A stretch of DNA of 64,000 nucleotides from Gottfriedia luciferensis. GTDB taxonomy: Bacteria; Bacillota; Bacilli; Bacillales; Bacillaceae_G. The DNA is taken from NCBI RefSeq assembly GCF_001712755.1, contig NZ_MDKC01000035.1, positions 186,001-250,000 of the forward strand. The letters are read 5' to 3'. This document shows positions 1-8,474 of the stretch, piece after piece. The position numbers and the translations under genes are program-made. The stretch's first letter is position 1; each line of letters opens with the position of its first letter. A model generated the notes under the pieces. The model made no database searches. It was not told the origin of the DNA and saw only the letters and a list, made by a program, of their open reading frames with translations.

Positions 1-1457
1 CTGGAAATGCTAAAAAGCCGATTGGATTTACTTCTATTTCAGCTCCAGATGGCGTTTATAAAATTAAAGCCATTGGAACAAATCAAGCTGGTAAACAATT
101 TGTCAAAACTGATAAAGTCTATATCGATAATAACGGTGCAACGCTCTCATTAGATCAAACAAATGCTATACCAAAAGGAGATCTTCCATTTGTTGAATTA
201 GCACCAGATCAAAAAACAGTTACGTTATCGGGCACGGTAATCGATAACGAAGTAAGTGAAATGCAAAAGAACGGAATGAATATAACACAATCTACTAACA
301 AGGTATATTACGGCTCTAATGGACCAGCATTAAGTATAAGCGTAGATGAAAATGGTAAATTCTCGAAAGAAATTTCTGTAACTGGCTCTTCGTCTGCTAC
401 AATGCTTCAATTTGTAGGTGCTGATCGAGCTGGTAATTCATCTGTTGCACCAAAGGTAATTTACTATGTAAAAGCTGGTTCGCAATACATTTATGCTAAG
501 CCCAATAAAGAATCAATAACTATGGGTGATAAAGTAACCTATACTTTGTTTAGCCATGGATTAAAGAACGCTAAAGAAATGAGCTTTTCAATAAATTACT
601 TGAATAAATATTTTGATTCTGTTGAGATAGAAAAAAACAAAACATTACCAGATGGTTCTGATCTTACTACTACTACTAGCGGTACAACTAGCTTAACTTC
701 AAACATTACATTGAAAATGCCTAACGATGGTATTTCAGGGGATGTGCCATTAATCGATCTAGTATTTGATACTAAAGCAGATGAATATGTAAATGTACTT
801 AGTCAACTATTTAATATTTACGGAGGGGCATACAAAGATTTTAGTGGAGCAACTGTTAGACCACTGATGCAAACAGGTCTACTTCCAATCTTTGCACCCT
901 ATTCAAAAGTACAAGCTCAGCTTGGAGCACAAGGCCTATACAAAGAAGATGGCACTTACAATTATTCAACGGATTACACAACTGTTGGTGCAAGTGTTAA
1001 AGTACAAGATTCTAAAGGTAACTTATATATAGGTGAAATACAAAAAAACGGCCAAATCTTTATTAACAACCTGCCTTCGAACGAACTTCTTTACACTGTT
1101 ATTGTAGATGTTCCAGGACATTTTACTACTTACACTCCGCTTGAAGTTGGAAGAAAAGCTGGAAATATAAGTAATGGAGAAAGCATTTATTACTACACTG
1201 CTAAATCGAAAGCTGGAGATATCAATAAAGACAACGTGGTCGATCTAAATGATGCAATTTTGCTAGAAGCAAACTGGAATAAAAACAATCGAAATACTGA
1301 CATTAACTTTGATGGCATTACCGATGCAAAAGATTTTAAATTACTAGAAACCAATTATTTAAAAGAAAATGATTATGTTTTAGATACACCGAGTCCAGTC
1401 CAAGAGCTTAATGGTCAAACAATCCAAACAATTAAAGCAAAACTAGGAATTAACTAA
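1..1457 (+). CDS. Secreted protein with cohesin-like and C-terminal dockerin domains (partial, 5' end missing)
   Basis: The reading frame is open from base 3, so the start and N-terminus lie left of the window. The visible part has Ig-like beta-rich sequence (bases 1-470, with a DRAGNSS segment), then a cohesin-like beta-sandwich (about 480-860), then a carboxypeptidase-regulatory-like beta domain (about 900-1190). The end is a type I dockerin with two calcium-loop repeats, GDINKDNVVDLNDA and DINFDGITDAKDF, at about 1215-1370. In Bacillaceae this architecture is often the tail of large extracellular subtilisin-like (S8) proteases, but the catalytic part is not visible, so the enzyme class is inference. 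A strong terminator follows. The cohesin-plus-dockerin pairing suggests self-assembly or wall retention. Confidence 0.75.
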   Translation, partial: GNAKKPIGFTSISAPDGVYKIKAIGTNQAGKQFVKTDKVYIDNNGATLSLDQTNAIPKGDLPFVELAPDQKTVTLSGTVIDNEVSEMQKNGMNITQSTNKVYYGSNGPALSISVDENGKFSKEISVTGSSSATMLQFVGADRAGNSSVAPKVIYYVKAGSQYIYAKPNKESITMGDKVTYTLFSHGLKNAKEMSFSINYLNKYFDSVEIEKNKTLPDGSDLTTTTSGTTSLTSNITLKMPNDGISGDVPLIDLVFDTKADEYVNVLSQLFNIYGGAYKDFSGATVRPLMQTGLLPIFAPYSKVQAQLGAQGLYKEDGTYNYSTDYTTVGASVKVQDSKGNLYIGEIQKNGQIFINNLPSNELLYTVIVDVPGHFTTYTPLEVGRKAGNISNGESIYYYTAKSKAGDINKDNVVDLNDAILLEANWNKNNRNTDINFDGITDAKDFKLLETNYLKENDYVLDTPSPVQELNGQTIQTIKAKLGIN

Positions 1458-1464
1458 AATAAAG

Positions 1465-1500
1465 AACTGGAACTCTAATTTTGAGTTCCAGTTTTTAGTT
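1465..1500 (+). terminator. Rho-independent terminator of the dockerin protein gene
   Basis: An 11-bp perfect stem (AACTGGAACTC with GAGTTCCAGTT) and a 7-nt loop are followed by TTTTTAGTT. The minus strand beyond the stem is also T-rich, so it may serve the convergent small gene as well. Confidence 0.85.
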
Positions 1501-1527
1501 GCTAAATAAAGTCAATTAAATGCTTGC

Positions 1528-1740
1528 TTAACTTTTCAATTTACCAGCACGTACGAATTGAGCGGCTGCCGCTTTTTCATCGAAATCTTCAACATTTTTT
1601 CTAGATTCTTTTATGTTGTTTAAAAAGCTTATGACTTGGAATTCGATACTTTTAATTTCGTATTCAGTATCAGCATTTAATAAATCTTCTAATAAATCTA
1701 AATAAATTGCTTTCTCTTCGGGTGTTAGCACTAGCCTCAT
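1528..1740 (-). CDS. Small acidic hypothetical protein, 70 aa
   Basis: I do not recognise this family. The product is a soluble, mostly helical 70-residue protein with many acidic residues, a segment LLEDLLNADTEYEIKSIEF and a charged Ala-rich end (DEKAAAAQFVRAG). There is no signal peptide or membrane segment. The ATG start is supported by GGAGG six bases upstream. It lies 43 bp downstream of the DUF4257-like membrane gene on the same strand, so the two may be co-transcribed. It ends near the convergent terminator of the dockerin gene. Confidence 0.6.
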   Translation of the reverse strand: MRLVLTPEEKAIYLDLLEDLLNADTEYEIKSIEFQVISFLNNIKESRKNVEDFDEKAAAAQFVRAGKLKS

Positions 1741-1783
1741 TACATGCCTCCTTCATCTTTTGCCAAGTAAATTATTGAAAATA

Positions 1784-2116
1784 CTACACAATTTGCTTAG
1801 AAATATTATGCAGTGAACTTACCCTTTCCCGTTCAGTGTTAAGTGCTCTGCTTAAAAGAAAGCTTTGAGATGAGAGACCAGCTAATATACAGTATCCGAT
1901 TACCATACGCATATCTTTTAACATGTTTTCTGGTATAAATAAAGAAACAAATAGTGTCGCGGCTGTTGCTCCAAATAAAATATCTGCAAGAAAACCTAAA
2001 TAAAAGCCTTTCTTTCGTCTCACCGGAAGCATAATCGTACCTTTGTTAAACAGGATGTGAAAAATAAATCCGGTCACTCCACCAATGACAACCGCCAGGA
2101 CATAGAGCTTAACCAT
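1784..2116 (-). CDS. DUF4257-like small membrane protein, 110 aa
   Basis: Three hydrophobic segments are visible: VKLYVLAVVIGGVTGFIFH at the N-terminus, a central stretch ending FGATAATLFVSLFI, and MVIGYCILAGLSSQSFLL. They are followed by a short charged tail. The pattern of glycine-rich first helix, LPVRRKK loop and LGFLADILFGA resembles the DUF4257 family of Bacillus; that assignment is from memory and moderate. I chose the second ATG because AGGAGG abuts the first one directly and sits six bases from this one. No function is known. Confidence 0.6.
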   Translation of the reverse strand: MVKLYVLAVVIGGVTGFIFHILFNKGTIMLPVRRKKGFYLGFLADILFGATAATLFVSLFIPENMLKDMRMVIGYCILAGLSSQSFLLSRALNTERERVSSLHNISKQIV

Positions 2117-2421
2117 GTTCATCCTCCTCTATTTTTAGGTACAAAAAAAATTCCTACTTTCGTTTCGAGAATTAGTTAATCGAAATGATCGCTAGGATTG
2201 GACAAGTTCTATATAAAATATGAACAGCTTGTTCTTATTATTATAAAAGCTTAAAAATAAATTATCAAAACAATTTGTAAAATTTATCCAATTATGACAA
2301 AAAATAAGGTAAAAGACCTGAGTTTTCATTTAAACAAATACACTACAAGACTATTTAACTATTTCTCATTACCCTTATTATGATATATTGGAATTAAAAA
2401 GAAGCTAGAGGAGGTTTTAAG
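2117..2421. other. Divergent intergenic region, AT-rich
   Basis: About 300 bases separate the divergent DUF4257-like gene and the helical-repeat protein gene. The region is very AT-rich and presumably holds both promoters. I see no clear RNA, repeat or confident -35/-10 pair. Confidence 0.5.
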
Positions 2422-4182
2422 TTGGCTGTACAAAGAAAATTCAAGAAAATAGTAAATCAATTACGCCACCAAGATCTATATCAGCGTGCAAAAGGCATAG
2501 ACCAACTTAGAAAGTCTCTTCAATCAGGTGCTTCTATTGAATCATTAAAATATTTATTAGAAGAAGCGGGAAGCAATTTCCCGAAATCAATAGAAGATTG
2601 GGATGATGGAAGCTATCACTTAGTTGGGTTTTGTTCAGAGTTTGCACTCCAAGAATTAATAACTCCAATCGAAAAGAATTTTGAAGCATATAGTGAACGA
2701 GCAAAACTTCAAGCTCTTTATTTATTAATAAGTCTAAAATCAGAGTTAGCTAGAGATGCTTATATACGAATCATTGAAAAAAATAGTAAACGGTACTCGC
2801 TTGATATCGATGTTCAATTCATTTTCGAAGAGACAAATTGGGCTCCAGAACTTGTAAAAAAACTATTACATTTAATCGAAAATGAAGAAACTGCAGTTTC
2901 AATTTTCCATCTGATTCTATTGTGTAAAAGAAATTCAATTTCTTTACCATTTTCATCCGCTGAGAATGATTATATAATCGAACAAATTAAAGTTTTATAT
3001 AAGCTTAAACGAGATTCATATTTAAATTATGATCAAGATTACAACTTAAAATATGTGTACCAAGCTTGGAAAGAATCTTACCTCATCGTTCGCACAGAAA
3101 TGGGTATTTACCTTCAATTAATGCAATATTATTTTGACGATAGCATGCATGAATATTTAAAAGAAGCACTTGAGTATAAAGATCCTTACTTAAAAGTGGA
3201 TGCTGTTATTTCACTGATGGAACATGGCGTACAAATTGAAAAAGAAATCCTTGATTATTGTGCTCATAATATTGAATCTGCGGTATGGTTTTATACAAAA
3301 TTAAATGAATTTTCAAAGAAAGATATGTACACATTTACAGAAGAACATCAACATAGTTTTGTGAAAAACAGACTGTTTCTTTATTTAATTACTCATGAAG
3401 ATTTTGGTGTGATTCCCGACGAGATAGAAATTATAAAACGCTATGATACTTCCAACTATTATGAACAAGAAGTAACTTATTATTTAACTAAATTCCGTAG
3501 TCAGCAAGAAAACTGGGCAGAAAATGATTGGATGGCTGCATATGTAGGGGCTTATATTTCTGAACAAATTCCTAGTCCACGATTTTATGATGAAACAATT
3601 ACGGCATTTACAAAATGGGATAAATATACTGAGGATGAACATAAAGCTCAACTTGAATTATTAAATAAAGAAGAAAACGATAAATTAGGTCAAGAAGTCA
3701 TTTTGGAATCAAAGCCTAACTGGCATTTTGGTACTTATTTCCTCGGATTTCTAACTGCTGTTAGAACAGGTACTGCTTTTGGAAATCACGATCCTATTTA
3801 TTTTTTATTACTAGCTTTACTATGGATTATTTTCTTATATAAAGTGTATGCAACGATTCAACTTCGCAAAGAGTCTAAGTTAATTTTAACAAGTAGACAG
3901 CTAACTTTAAAAAAAGGTAATGAATTGAAGTCGATCGAGCTTCATAAGATAAATCGGATGACAATCGAACTCCGAAAATGGGGTAAAAACGAAGGCAAAA
4001 TGGCAGCATATCAACGAAAAGTAAATTATATTGTTTTCTATGATAAAGATGATGAAGAGATTTTATCAATCCCTTCAACTTTTATTAAACCCGATTTACT
4101 TTTCCTTGAGATAAAATTATTAACTAGTCATTTAGTTGATTCTCCAACTATTGAAGTTTTTGAAAATGATGTTAGTGCTTAA
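2422..4182 (+). CDS. Large helical-repeat protein with C-terminal membrane segment and PH-like tail, 586 aa
   Basis: I do not recognise a named family. Residues 1 to about 440 are acidic, rich in Leu, Tyr and Glu, and strongly helical, with repeated helix pairs resembling HEAT/Armadillo repeats (for example YLKEALEYKDPYLKVDAVISLMEHG). A weakly hydrophobic stretch and a clear membrane helix (FLLLALLWIIFLYKVYATIQL) follow at about 445-485. A beta-rich basic tail of about 100 residues then looks like a bacterial PH or GRAM-like domain. The start is TTG with AGAGGAGG seven bases upstream. It is monocistronic, with a terminator immediately after. A scaffold facing the cytoplasm at the membrane is inference only. 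Confidence 0.65.
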   Translation: MAVQRKFKKIVNQLRHQDLYQRAKGIDQLRKSLQSGASIESLKYLLEEAGSNFPKSIEDWDDGSYHLVGFCSEFALQELITPIEKNFEAYSERAKLQALYLLISLKSELARDAYIRIIEKNSKRYSLDIDVQFIFEETNWAPELVKKLLHLIENEETAVSIFHLILLCKRNSISLPFSSAENDYIIEQIKVLYKLKRDSYLNYDQDYNLKYVYQAWKESYLIVRTEMGIYLQLMQYYFDDSMHEYLKEALEYKDPYLKVDAVISLMEHGVQIEKEILDYCAHNIESAVWFYTKLNEFSKKDMYTFTEEHQHSFVKNRLFLYLITHEDFGVIPDEIEIIKRYDTSNYYEQEVTYYLTKFRSQQENWAENDWMAAYVGAYISEQIPSPRFYDETITAFTKWDKYTEDEHKAQLELLNKEENDKLGQEVILESKPNWHFGTYFLGFLTAVRTGTAFGNHDPIYFLLLALLWIIFLYKVYATIQLRKESKLILTSRQLTLKKGNELKSIELHKINRMTIELRKWGKNEGKMAAYQRKVNYIVFYDKDDEEILSIPSTFIKPDLLFLEIKLLTSHLVDSPTIEVFENDVSA

Positions 4183-4186
4183 ATGT

Positions 4187-4217
4187 AAAGTCGGGACTCG
4201 AATCTCGACTTTTTTTA
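4187..4217 (+). terminator. Terminator of the helical-repeat protein gene
   Basis: The stem AAAGTCGGGA pairs with TCTCGACTTT (one G-U pair) around a CTCGAA loop, and runs into a T tract. Confidence 0.85.
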
Positions 4218-4305
4218 TTCATGTTCCGTTCATAATAGGTTGTTATGATATTACTTAAAGATTTTATACATATTATCAACTAAATATCGGGGGACAGGTT
4301 AATTT

Positions 4306-4938
4306 ATGAATTCTAGAAAAAGTTGGTGGATTTTATTTATTATATCGTTATGTGTCATTGTTCCATTTATGGCTCCTTATTTTCTTATTGATCCTGAGAA
4401 AAGTCGTATCCAAATTAGTTCAACTTCAATTCAATATCCTACTTTAATTTCACATATCTTTTTTGCGTTTATTGCTTTAATTGCTGGATTTTTACAATTT
4501 GTAAAAAAGATTAGATCTCGTTATCCAAGAATCCATCGAATGATTGGAACTATTTACTATACTAGCGTTTTTATTAGTGGAATTTTGTCATTGATCGTAA
4601 TATTTTATATTGAAAATTTTTCAAAGGTAATGTCTTTTCTTGTTTTAGCTATACTTTGGATTTTCACTACCATAAAAGGTATTCATAGCGCTAAGAAGAA
4701 AAACTACAATGCTCATCAAATCTGGATGACTCGAAGTTTTGGAATCACTTTAGTAGCAGTAAGTGGTCGAGTTTTAGTGCCATTTATATTATTAGCCTAC
4801 TTTTTGCTAAATGGATTGCATCTACCTGGTGGAAGAGAACGAATGGTCGAGGAAGCCCTAAATGTTAATATTTGGGTAGGTTTATTAATAAATTTAATCA
4901 TAATTGAGTGGATTATATTAAAAAGAAAGGTAGATTAA
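4306..4938 (+). CDS. DUF2306 family membrane protein, 210 aa
   Basis: About six transmembrane helices are visible. The conserved family motifs include RIHRMIGTIYY after helix two and NAHQIWMTRSF between helices four and five, as in DUF2306 proteins. The histidines in both motifs could bind a metal or heme, but no function is established. A weak GGGGGA precedes the ATG. The gene sits alone between two terminators and converges on rarA. Confidence 0.75.
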   Translation: MNSRKSWWILFIISLCVIVPFMAPYFLIDPEKSRIQISSTSIQYPTLISHIFFAFIALIAGFLQFVKKIRSRYPRIHRMIGTIYYTSVFISGILSLIVIFYIENFSKVMSFLVLAILWIFTTIKGIHSAKKKNYNAHQIWMTRSFGITLVAVSGRVLVPFILLAYFLLNGLHLPGGRERMVEEALNVNIWVGLLINLIIIEWIILKRKVD

Positions 4939-4966
4939 GCGACCAATTTCGCTTTATATCTACCTT
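4927..4966. terminator. Bidirectional terminator between the DUF2306 gene and rarA
   Basis: A hairpin of AAGGTAGAT plus AAGCG pairs with CGCTT plus ATCTACCTT across the stop codon of the DUF2306 gene. T-rich tracts lie on both sides. It separates two convergent genes. Confidence 0.7.
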
Positions 4967-4970
4967 CTCT

Positions 4971-6260
4971 TTAATTACGATTTTTCTTAAACTGCTGTAG
5001 TTTTTCAAAAATAGCCCCGTAGCGTTTTTCGTTACCTGCTTCTTTTGGTTTATAGTAAACTTGATTTACTAGTCGATCTGGAAGATATTGTTGATTTACC
5101 CAACCACCAAAATTACCTAAAGGATGATCATGCGGATAAATATAACCAACCCCATGCCCCATATCCTTTGCTCCAGCATAGTGCGCATCTTTTAAATGTG
5201 CTGGAATATCATTATGTAGCCCACTTCTCACATCATTTAATGCTCGATCAATTGATGTGACACTAGAATTCGATTTGGATGACAAACAAAGTTCAATTAC
5301 TGCATTAGAAAGAATAATTCTTGCTTCAGGAAATCCAACTTGCTTTGCGGCTTCACAAGCCAGGACAACCTTCCATGGATCGCCGGCTAATCCGATATCC
5401 TCATAAGCAATCACTAATAATCTTCGAATAATGCTAGTTAAATCGCCCGCTTCAATGAGCCTGGCCAAATAATAAAGTGCTGCATTTACATCACTTCCAC
5501 GAATACTCTTTTGGAAACCAGACAATGTGTCATAATGAAAATCTCCATTTTTATCATGATTAAAACCTTTTGAACGAAGAAATTCATCAATAATTTCATC
5601 TTGTACTACAATCGTTCCGTCTGACTCTTTTGTTGAACCGTATACAATTGATTCCAAAATATTTAATGATGATCTTGCATCTCCGTTTACTCCATGAGCA
5701 ATTTTTAAAATTTGTTCCTCTGAAATTTGGATTTGCAAATTTCCTAATCCTCTATCCTCATCTCTTAATGCTTTATCTAATAATTTATAAATATGTTTTG
5801 GTAAGAGCGGTTCTAATTTTAAAATGTGGTTACATCGAGATCGTATTGCACTGTTAACATCGTGGTATGGGTTCTCAGTTGTTGCCCCAATTAACGTGAT
5901 AAACCCGCTTTCTACATATGATAATAAATAATCCTGTTGCAACTTTGACCAACGATGAATTTCATCTGCAAAAAGAATGATCTCACCGAACATTTTCGCC
6001 TCATGAACGATATCCTCAAGTTCTTTTTTACCAGAAGTAGTCGCATTTACAGTTACAAAACGTTTATCAACAGTACCAGCAATTGCATGGGCAAACGATG
6101 TCTTACCTATTCCAGGTTCCCCGTGTATTAACATTGAAGGAACTCGTCCGTTATGTATTAATCGATATAACGCTGATTCTTTTCCGATAATTTTTTCCTG
6201 ACCAATTAATTCATCAATCGTTCTTGGTCTCATACGGTATGCTAGAGGTTCATGACTCAT
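4971..6260 (-). CDS. rarA: RarA (MgsA/YrvN), replication-associated recombination AAA+ ATPase
   Basis: RarA is a clamp-loader-like AAA+ protein acting at stalled replication forks. Walker A GEPGIGKT is at residues 47-54, Walker B ILFADEIHR at 95-103, sensor 1 GATTEN near 126-130, and the arginine-finger region SAIRSRC follows. The C-terminal oligomerisation domain is intact, ending in the typical GYIYPHDHP and FEKLQQFKK segments. The reading frame extends upstream, but the internal ATG giving MSHEPLAYRMRPRT is preceded by AAAGGAGGGA and matches the usual N-terminus, giving 429 aa. In B. subtilis the gene has the same neighbours on the tcdA side. On the other side the usual cymR region is replaced here by unrelated genes. 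Confidence 0.95.
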   Translation of the reverse strand: MSHEPLAYRMRPRTIDELIGQEKIIGKESALYRLIHNGRVPSMLIHGEPGIGKTSFAHAIAGTVDKRFVTVNATTSGKKELEDIVHEAKMFGEIILFADEIHRWSKLQQDYLLSYVESGFITLIGATTENPYHDVNSAIRSRCNHILKLEPLLPKHIYKLLDKALRDEDRGLGNLQIQISEEQILKIAHGVNGDARSSLNILESIVYGSTKESDGTIVVQDEIIDEFLRSKGFNHDKNGDFHYDTLSGFQKSIRGSDVNAALYYLARLIEAGDLTSIIRRLLVIAYEDIGLAGDPWKVVLACEAAKQVGFPEARIILSNAVIELCLSSKSNSSVTSIDRALNDVRSGLHNDIPAHLKDAHYAGAKDMGHGVGYIYPHDHPLGNFGGWVNQQYLPDRLVNQVYYKPKEAGNEKRYGAIFEKLQQFKKNRN

Positions 6261-6398
6261 TTTTCTCCCTCCTTTATAACTCTTTTTACTATTGTAATTG
6301 AATTGGAAACATTTTTCATCTGCACCTAGCAAATATTTCTTTTGACTAACAATTTATTTGGTGAAGATAATAATAGATGAAATAAAGAAGGTGAAAAA

Positions 6399-6830
6399 AT
6401 GAATGCCCCAAAAACAAAATGGTCACTTGAAGATGAAAACACATTAATTGAACTAGTTGAAAAATACGAAAGTAAAGGTAAATCGAAGCAAGAAGCATTT
6501 GAAATGGTAGCAAATATTATCAATCGGACAAAGACAGCATGTGCTTCTAGATACCGAAAACTATCAAAAGATCAATTTAGAGAAATAAACAAACCTAAAG
6601 AAGTTAGCAAGTTAAATATGCTTATAAATCCTCCTTCAATCAATATTGAAATGGTCATCCAATTCTTAATGAATTTCGAACAAAACAATCAAGCTTCGAA
6701 GGAAAATATACAGTTAAAAGAAAGAGTAGTTAAATTAAAAATTGACAATGAAAATTTAAACAAACAAATTGTTAATCTAAAAACATTAATCCAAAAGAAA
6801 CAAAATGTTTTGCTCAATCTAACAGAATAA
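6399..6830 (+). CDS. RsfA-family (Myb/SANT-like) transcription factor, 143 aa
   Basis: Residues 5-60 form a Myb/SANT-like helix-turn-helix (KWSLEDENTLIELV, then SKQEAFEMVANIINRTKTACASRYRKL). This resembles RsfA-type prespore regulators of Bacillus, in which an AF..VA..L.RT..AC..R pattern is conserved. Residues 90-140 are a coiled coil with regular Leu/Ile spacing, probably for dimerisation. The ATG follows GAAGGTGAAAAA. It is divergent from rarA. A role in forespore gene expression is inferred from the family; targets cannot be read from the sequence. Confidence 0.75.
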   Translation: MNAPKTKWSLEDENTLIELVEKYESKGKSKQEAFEMVANIINRTKTACASRYRKLSKDQFREINKPKEVSKLNMLINPPSINIEMVIQFLMNFEQNNQASKENIQLKERVVKLKIDNENLNKQIVNLKTLIQKKQNVLLNLTE

Positions 6831-6930
6831 ATTTGGACAAAATAATGTAAAACATTCACAGTATATCATCACTTGTACTATTGTATAATGAAGTAACAAT
6901 ATGCAAAGCAATAGTAAGGAGTATAATGAA

Positions 6931-7149
6931 ATGAATTGGAAAAAAGGCGGTTTATGGATTATTATATTTTTTATTATTAAAGGTACGTTATCTACATTAT
7001 TAATAGTTACCGGTGCCAAATACTTTAACTTATCATATCTCCAAATTCTACTTCTTGTAGTTGGACTATTAGTTATTTCACTAATTGGACGTCAATTTGT
7101 GAGAAGACGGAAAAATAATGCTAAAAATGAGAAGGACTTAAATATGTAA
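6931..7149 (+). CDS. Small two-helix membrane protein, 72 aa
   Basis: I do not recognise a family. Two hydrophobic helices (LWIIIFFIIKGTLSTLLIV and LQILLLVVGLLVISLI) are followed by a basic tail (RQFVRRRKNNAKNEK), which suggests a cytoplasmic C-terminus. An upstream in-frame ATG at 6901 exists, but AAGGAG lies nine bases before the ATG at 6931, so I use the latter. A TATAAT hexamer lies at 6884-6889 without a convincing -35. The gene ends only about 15 bases before a structured RNA-like element. Confidence 0.6.
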   Translation: MNWKKGGLWIIIFFIIKGTLSTLLIVTGAKYFNLSYLQILLLVVGLLVISLIGRQFVRRRKNNAKNEKDLNM

Positions 7150-7164
7150 CCCCTTAGCCTATAA

Positions 7165-7336
7165 AGTAATGTGTCCGAGCAGACTGATTGAAAGCGCTAG
7201 TCTTTCGTGGCGTGAAGCCTAGTGAGGAGCGGAGTTACCCTAGACGGTAATGAACACCGCAGACTGGTGAAGCAACGAAGAAAGCGAGCGTTTTCGGGCA
7301 GTCTGAAACCCCCAAGAAATTTGGGGGTCTTTTTTA
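7165..7336 (+). ncRNA. Candidate structured RNA or repeat element with its own terminator
   Basis: This stretch is clearly more GC-rich than its surroundings and dense in short stems. CAGACTG at 7180-7186 can pair with CAGTCTG at 7300-7306. Inside lie GAAAG/CTTTC, GGC/GCC, and a nested GCGG ... TTACC/GGTAA ... CCGC helix (about 7220-7260), plus a hairpin around GAAAGCGAGCGTTTTC. It ends in a strong terminator, ACCCCCAA/TTGGGGGT followed by CTTTTTT. No open frame of note runs through it. It may be a small RNA, a structured 3' untranslated region of the upstream gene, or a dispersed structured repeat of Bacillaceae. I cannot name a family. Confidence 0.5.
7308..7336 (+). terminator. Terminator closing the structured RNA element
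   Basis: The stem ACCCCCAA/TTGGGGGT has a short GAAAT loop and is followed by CTTTTTTATTT. Confidence 0.85.
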
Positions 7337-7579
7337 TTTATTAGGCTTACGTTTATTCATTTCAATCGATTCCATATCGTTTACAACGCCATCTTTGCCA
7401 ACCTTACCGTTTTTCTCAACTACATTATTTTTCCTGTTATACTTAACATTTAAATGATTGGATAAATTATCTACACTATGCTGTTTTGAATCTTTTTCCA
7501 CGTCACTTGTACTATTACAAGCAGTTAATATTGATAATGATAATCCGAAAGTACAAAATACTTTCAATGCTCTATTCAA
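7334..7579 (-). CDS. Small lipoprotein, 81 aa
   Basis: The first 20 residues are a lipoprotein signal peptide ending in the lipobox LTAC with Cys21. The rest is a short, polar, Asn/Lys-rich chain without a recognisable fold. Two in-frame TTG codons are possible starts; the one at 7579 lies nine bases from GGAGG, the one at 7585 only three, so I use the inner one. The small size and polar body recall sporulation lipoproteins, but that is only a resemblance. The gene converges on the structured RNA terminator, which could also stop it. Confidence 0.65.
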   Translation of the reverse strand: MNRALKVFCTFGLSLSILTACNSTSDVEKDSKQHSVDNLSNHLNVKYNRKNNVVEKNGKVGKDGVVNDMESIEMNKRKPNK

Positions 7580-7622
7580 TATCAAACACCTCCTATTGAA
7601 GGTAGTTTTTACATTAATAAAT

Positions 7623-7652
7623 AAAAAAACTGTAGGAAATTAATTCCTACAG
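7623..7652 (-). terminator. Terminator of tcdA
   Basis: On the minus strand the stem CTGTAGGAA/TTCCTACAG is followed by seven T. Confidence 0.85.
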
Positions 7653-7665
7653 CTAGTATTATTAG

Positions 7666-8433
7666 TTATTCTTTACCTACACGCTGAATTTCAATATCCT
7701 TTATTAATTCACGTACTGCATGACTAGCTGCGATTAAGCCAGCAACTGATGGTACAAAGGCGTTTGAAGAAGGTGGCATTTTTGCTTTACGAATTTTTGT
7801 ATTTTCATCTGGTACGATTTCTTTACGTACATCTTCACGAATAACAATAGGACTTTCATCTGAATAGACAACTGTTACTCCTTTTTGAATACCTTCTTTG
7901 CGAAGTTTAGTTCGAATAACCTTTGCAATAGGATCGTGAGTTGTTTTTGATATATCAGCAATTTTAAATCGAGTTGGATCCATCTTATTAGCAGCACCCA
8001 TACTTGAAATAAGTGGAATTCCACGACGACGACACTCTTTAATTAAGTGAATTTTATATGTAATTGTATCAGAAGCATCAATTACATAATCTAATGGAAT
8101 TTCGAAAAACTTTTCAAATGTTTCTTCTGTATAAAACATTCTATGTGTAATTACTTCGCACTCAGGATTAATCTCAAGAATACGTTGCTTCATCATTTCT
8201 ACTTTAGGCTCTCCAACAGTTGATAATAAAGCATGAATTTGTCTATTCACATTTGTAATATCAATAACATCTTTATCCACTAGTATTAAACGTCCGACTC
8301 CAGAACGCGCTAAAGCTTCGGCAGAAAATGAGCCAACGCCTCCAATACCTAAAATAGCTACCGTACTGTTTTGTAATCGCTCTAAACCTGCTTTACCAAA
8401 AGCAAGCTCATTACGAGAAAATTGGTGTAACAT
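7666..8433 (-). CDS. tcdA: TcdA (YrvM/CsdL), tRNA threonylcarbamoyladenosine dehydratase
   Basis: This E1-like (ThiF/MoeB family) enzyme uses ATP to cyclise the t6A base at position 37 of tRNAs to ct6A. The nucleotide-binding loop GIGGVGS is at residues 29-35. The adenylation-domain segment VDKDVIDITNVNRQ and the DASDT motif follow. The later SSMGAANKMDPT and C-terminal SVAGL segments are typical of the family. At 255 aa it is full length. The gene lies between aspS and rarA as in B. subtilis, and has its own terminator and probably its own promoter. Confidence 0.92.
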   Translation of the reverse strand: MLHQFSRNELAFGKAGLERLQNSTVAILGIGGVGSFSAEALARSGVGRLILVDKDVIDITNVNRQIHALLSTVGEPKVEMMKQRILEINPECEVITHRMFYTEETFEKFFEIPLDYVIDASDTITYKIHLIKECRRRGIPLISSMGAANKMDPTRFKIADISKTTHDPIAKVIRTKLRKEGIQKGVTVVYSDESPIVIREDVRKEIVPDENTKIRKAKMPPSSNAFVPSVAGLIAASHAVRELIKDIEIQRVGKE

Positions 8434-8474
8434 TTATTCAACTCCCACTATCTTAATCAGATTACAATGATTTA

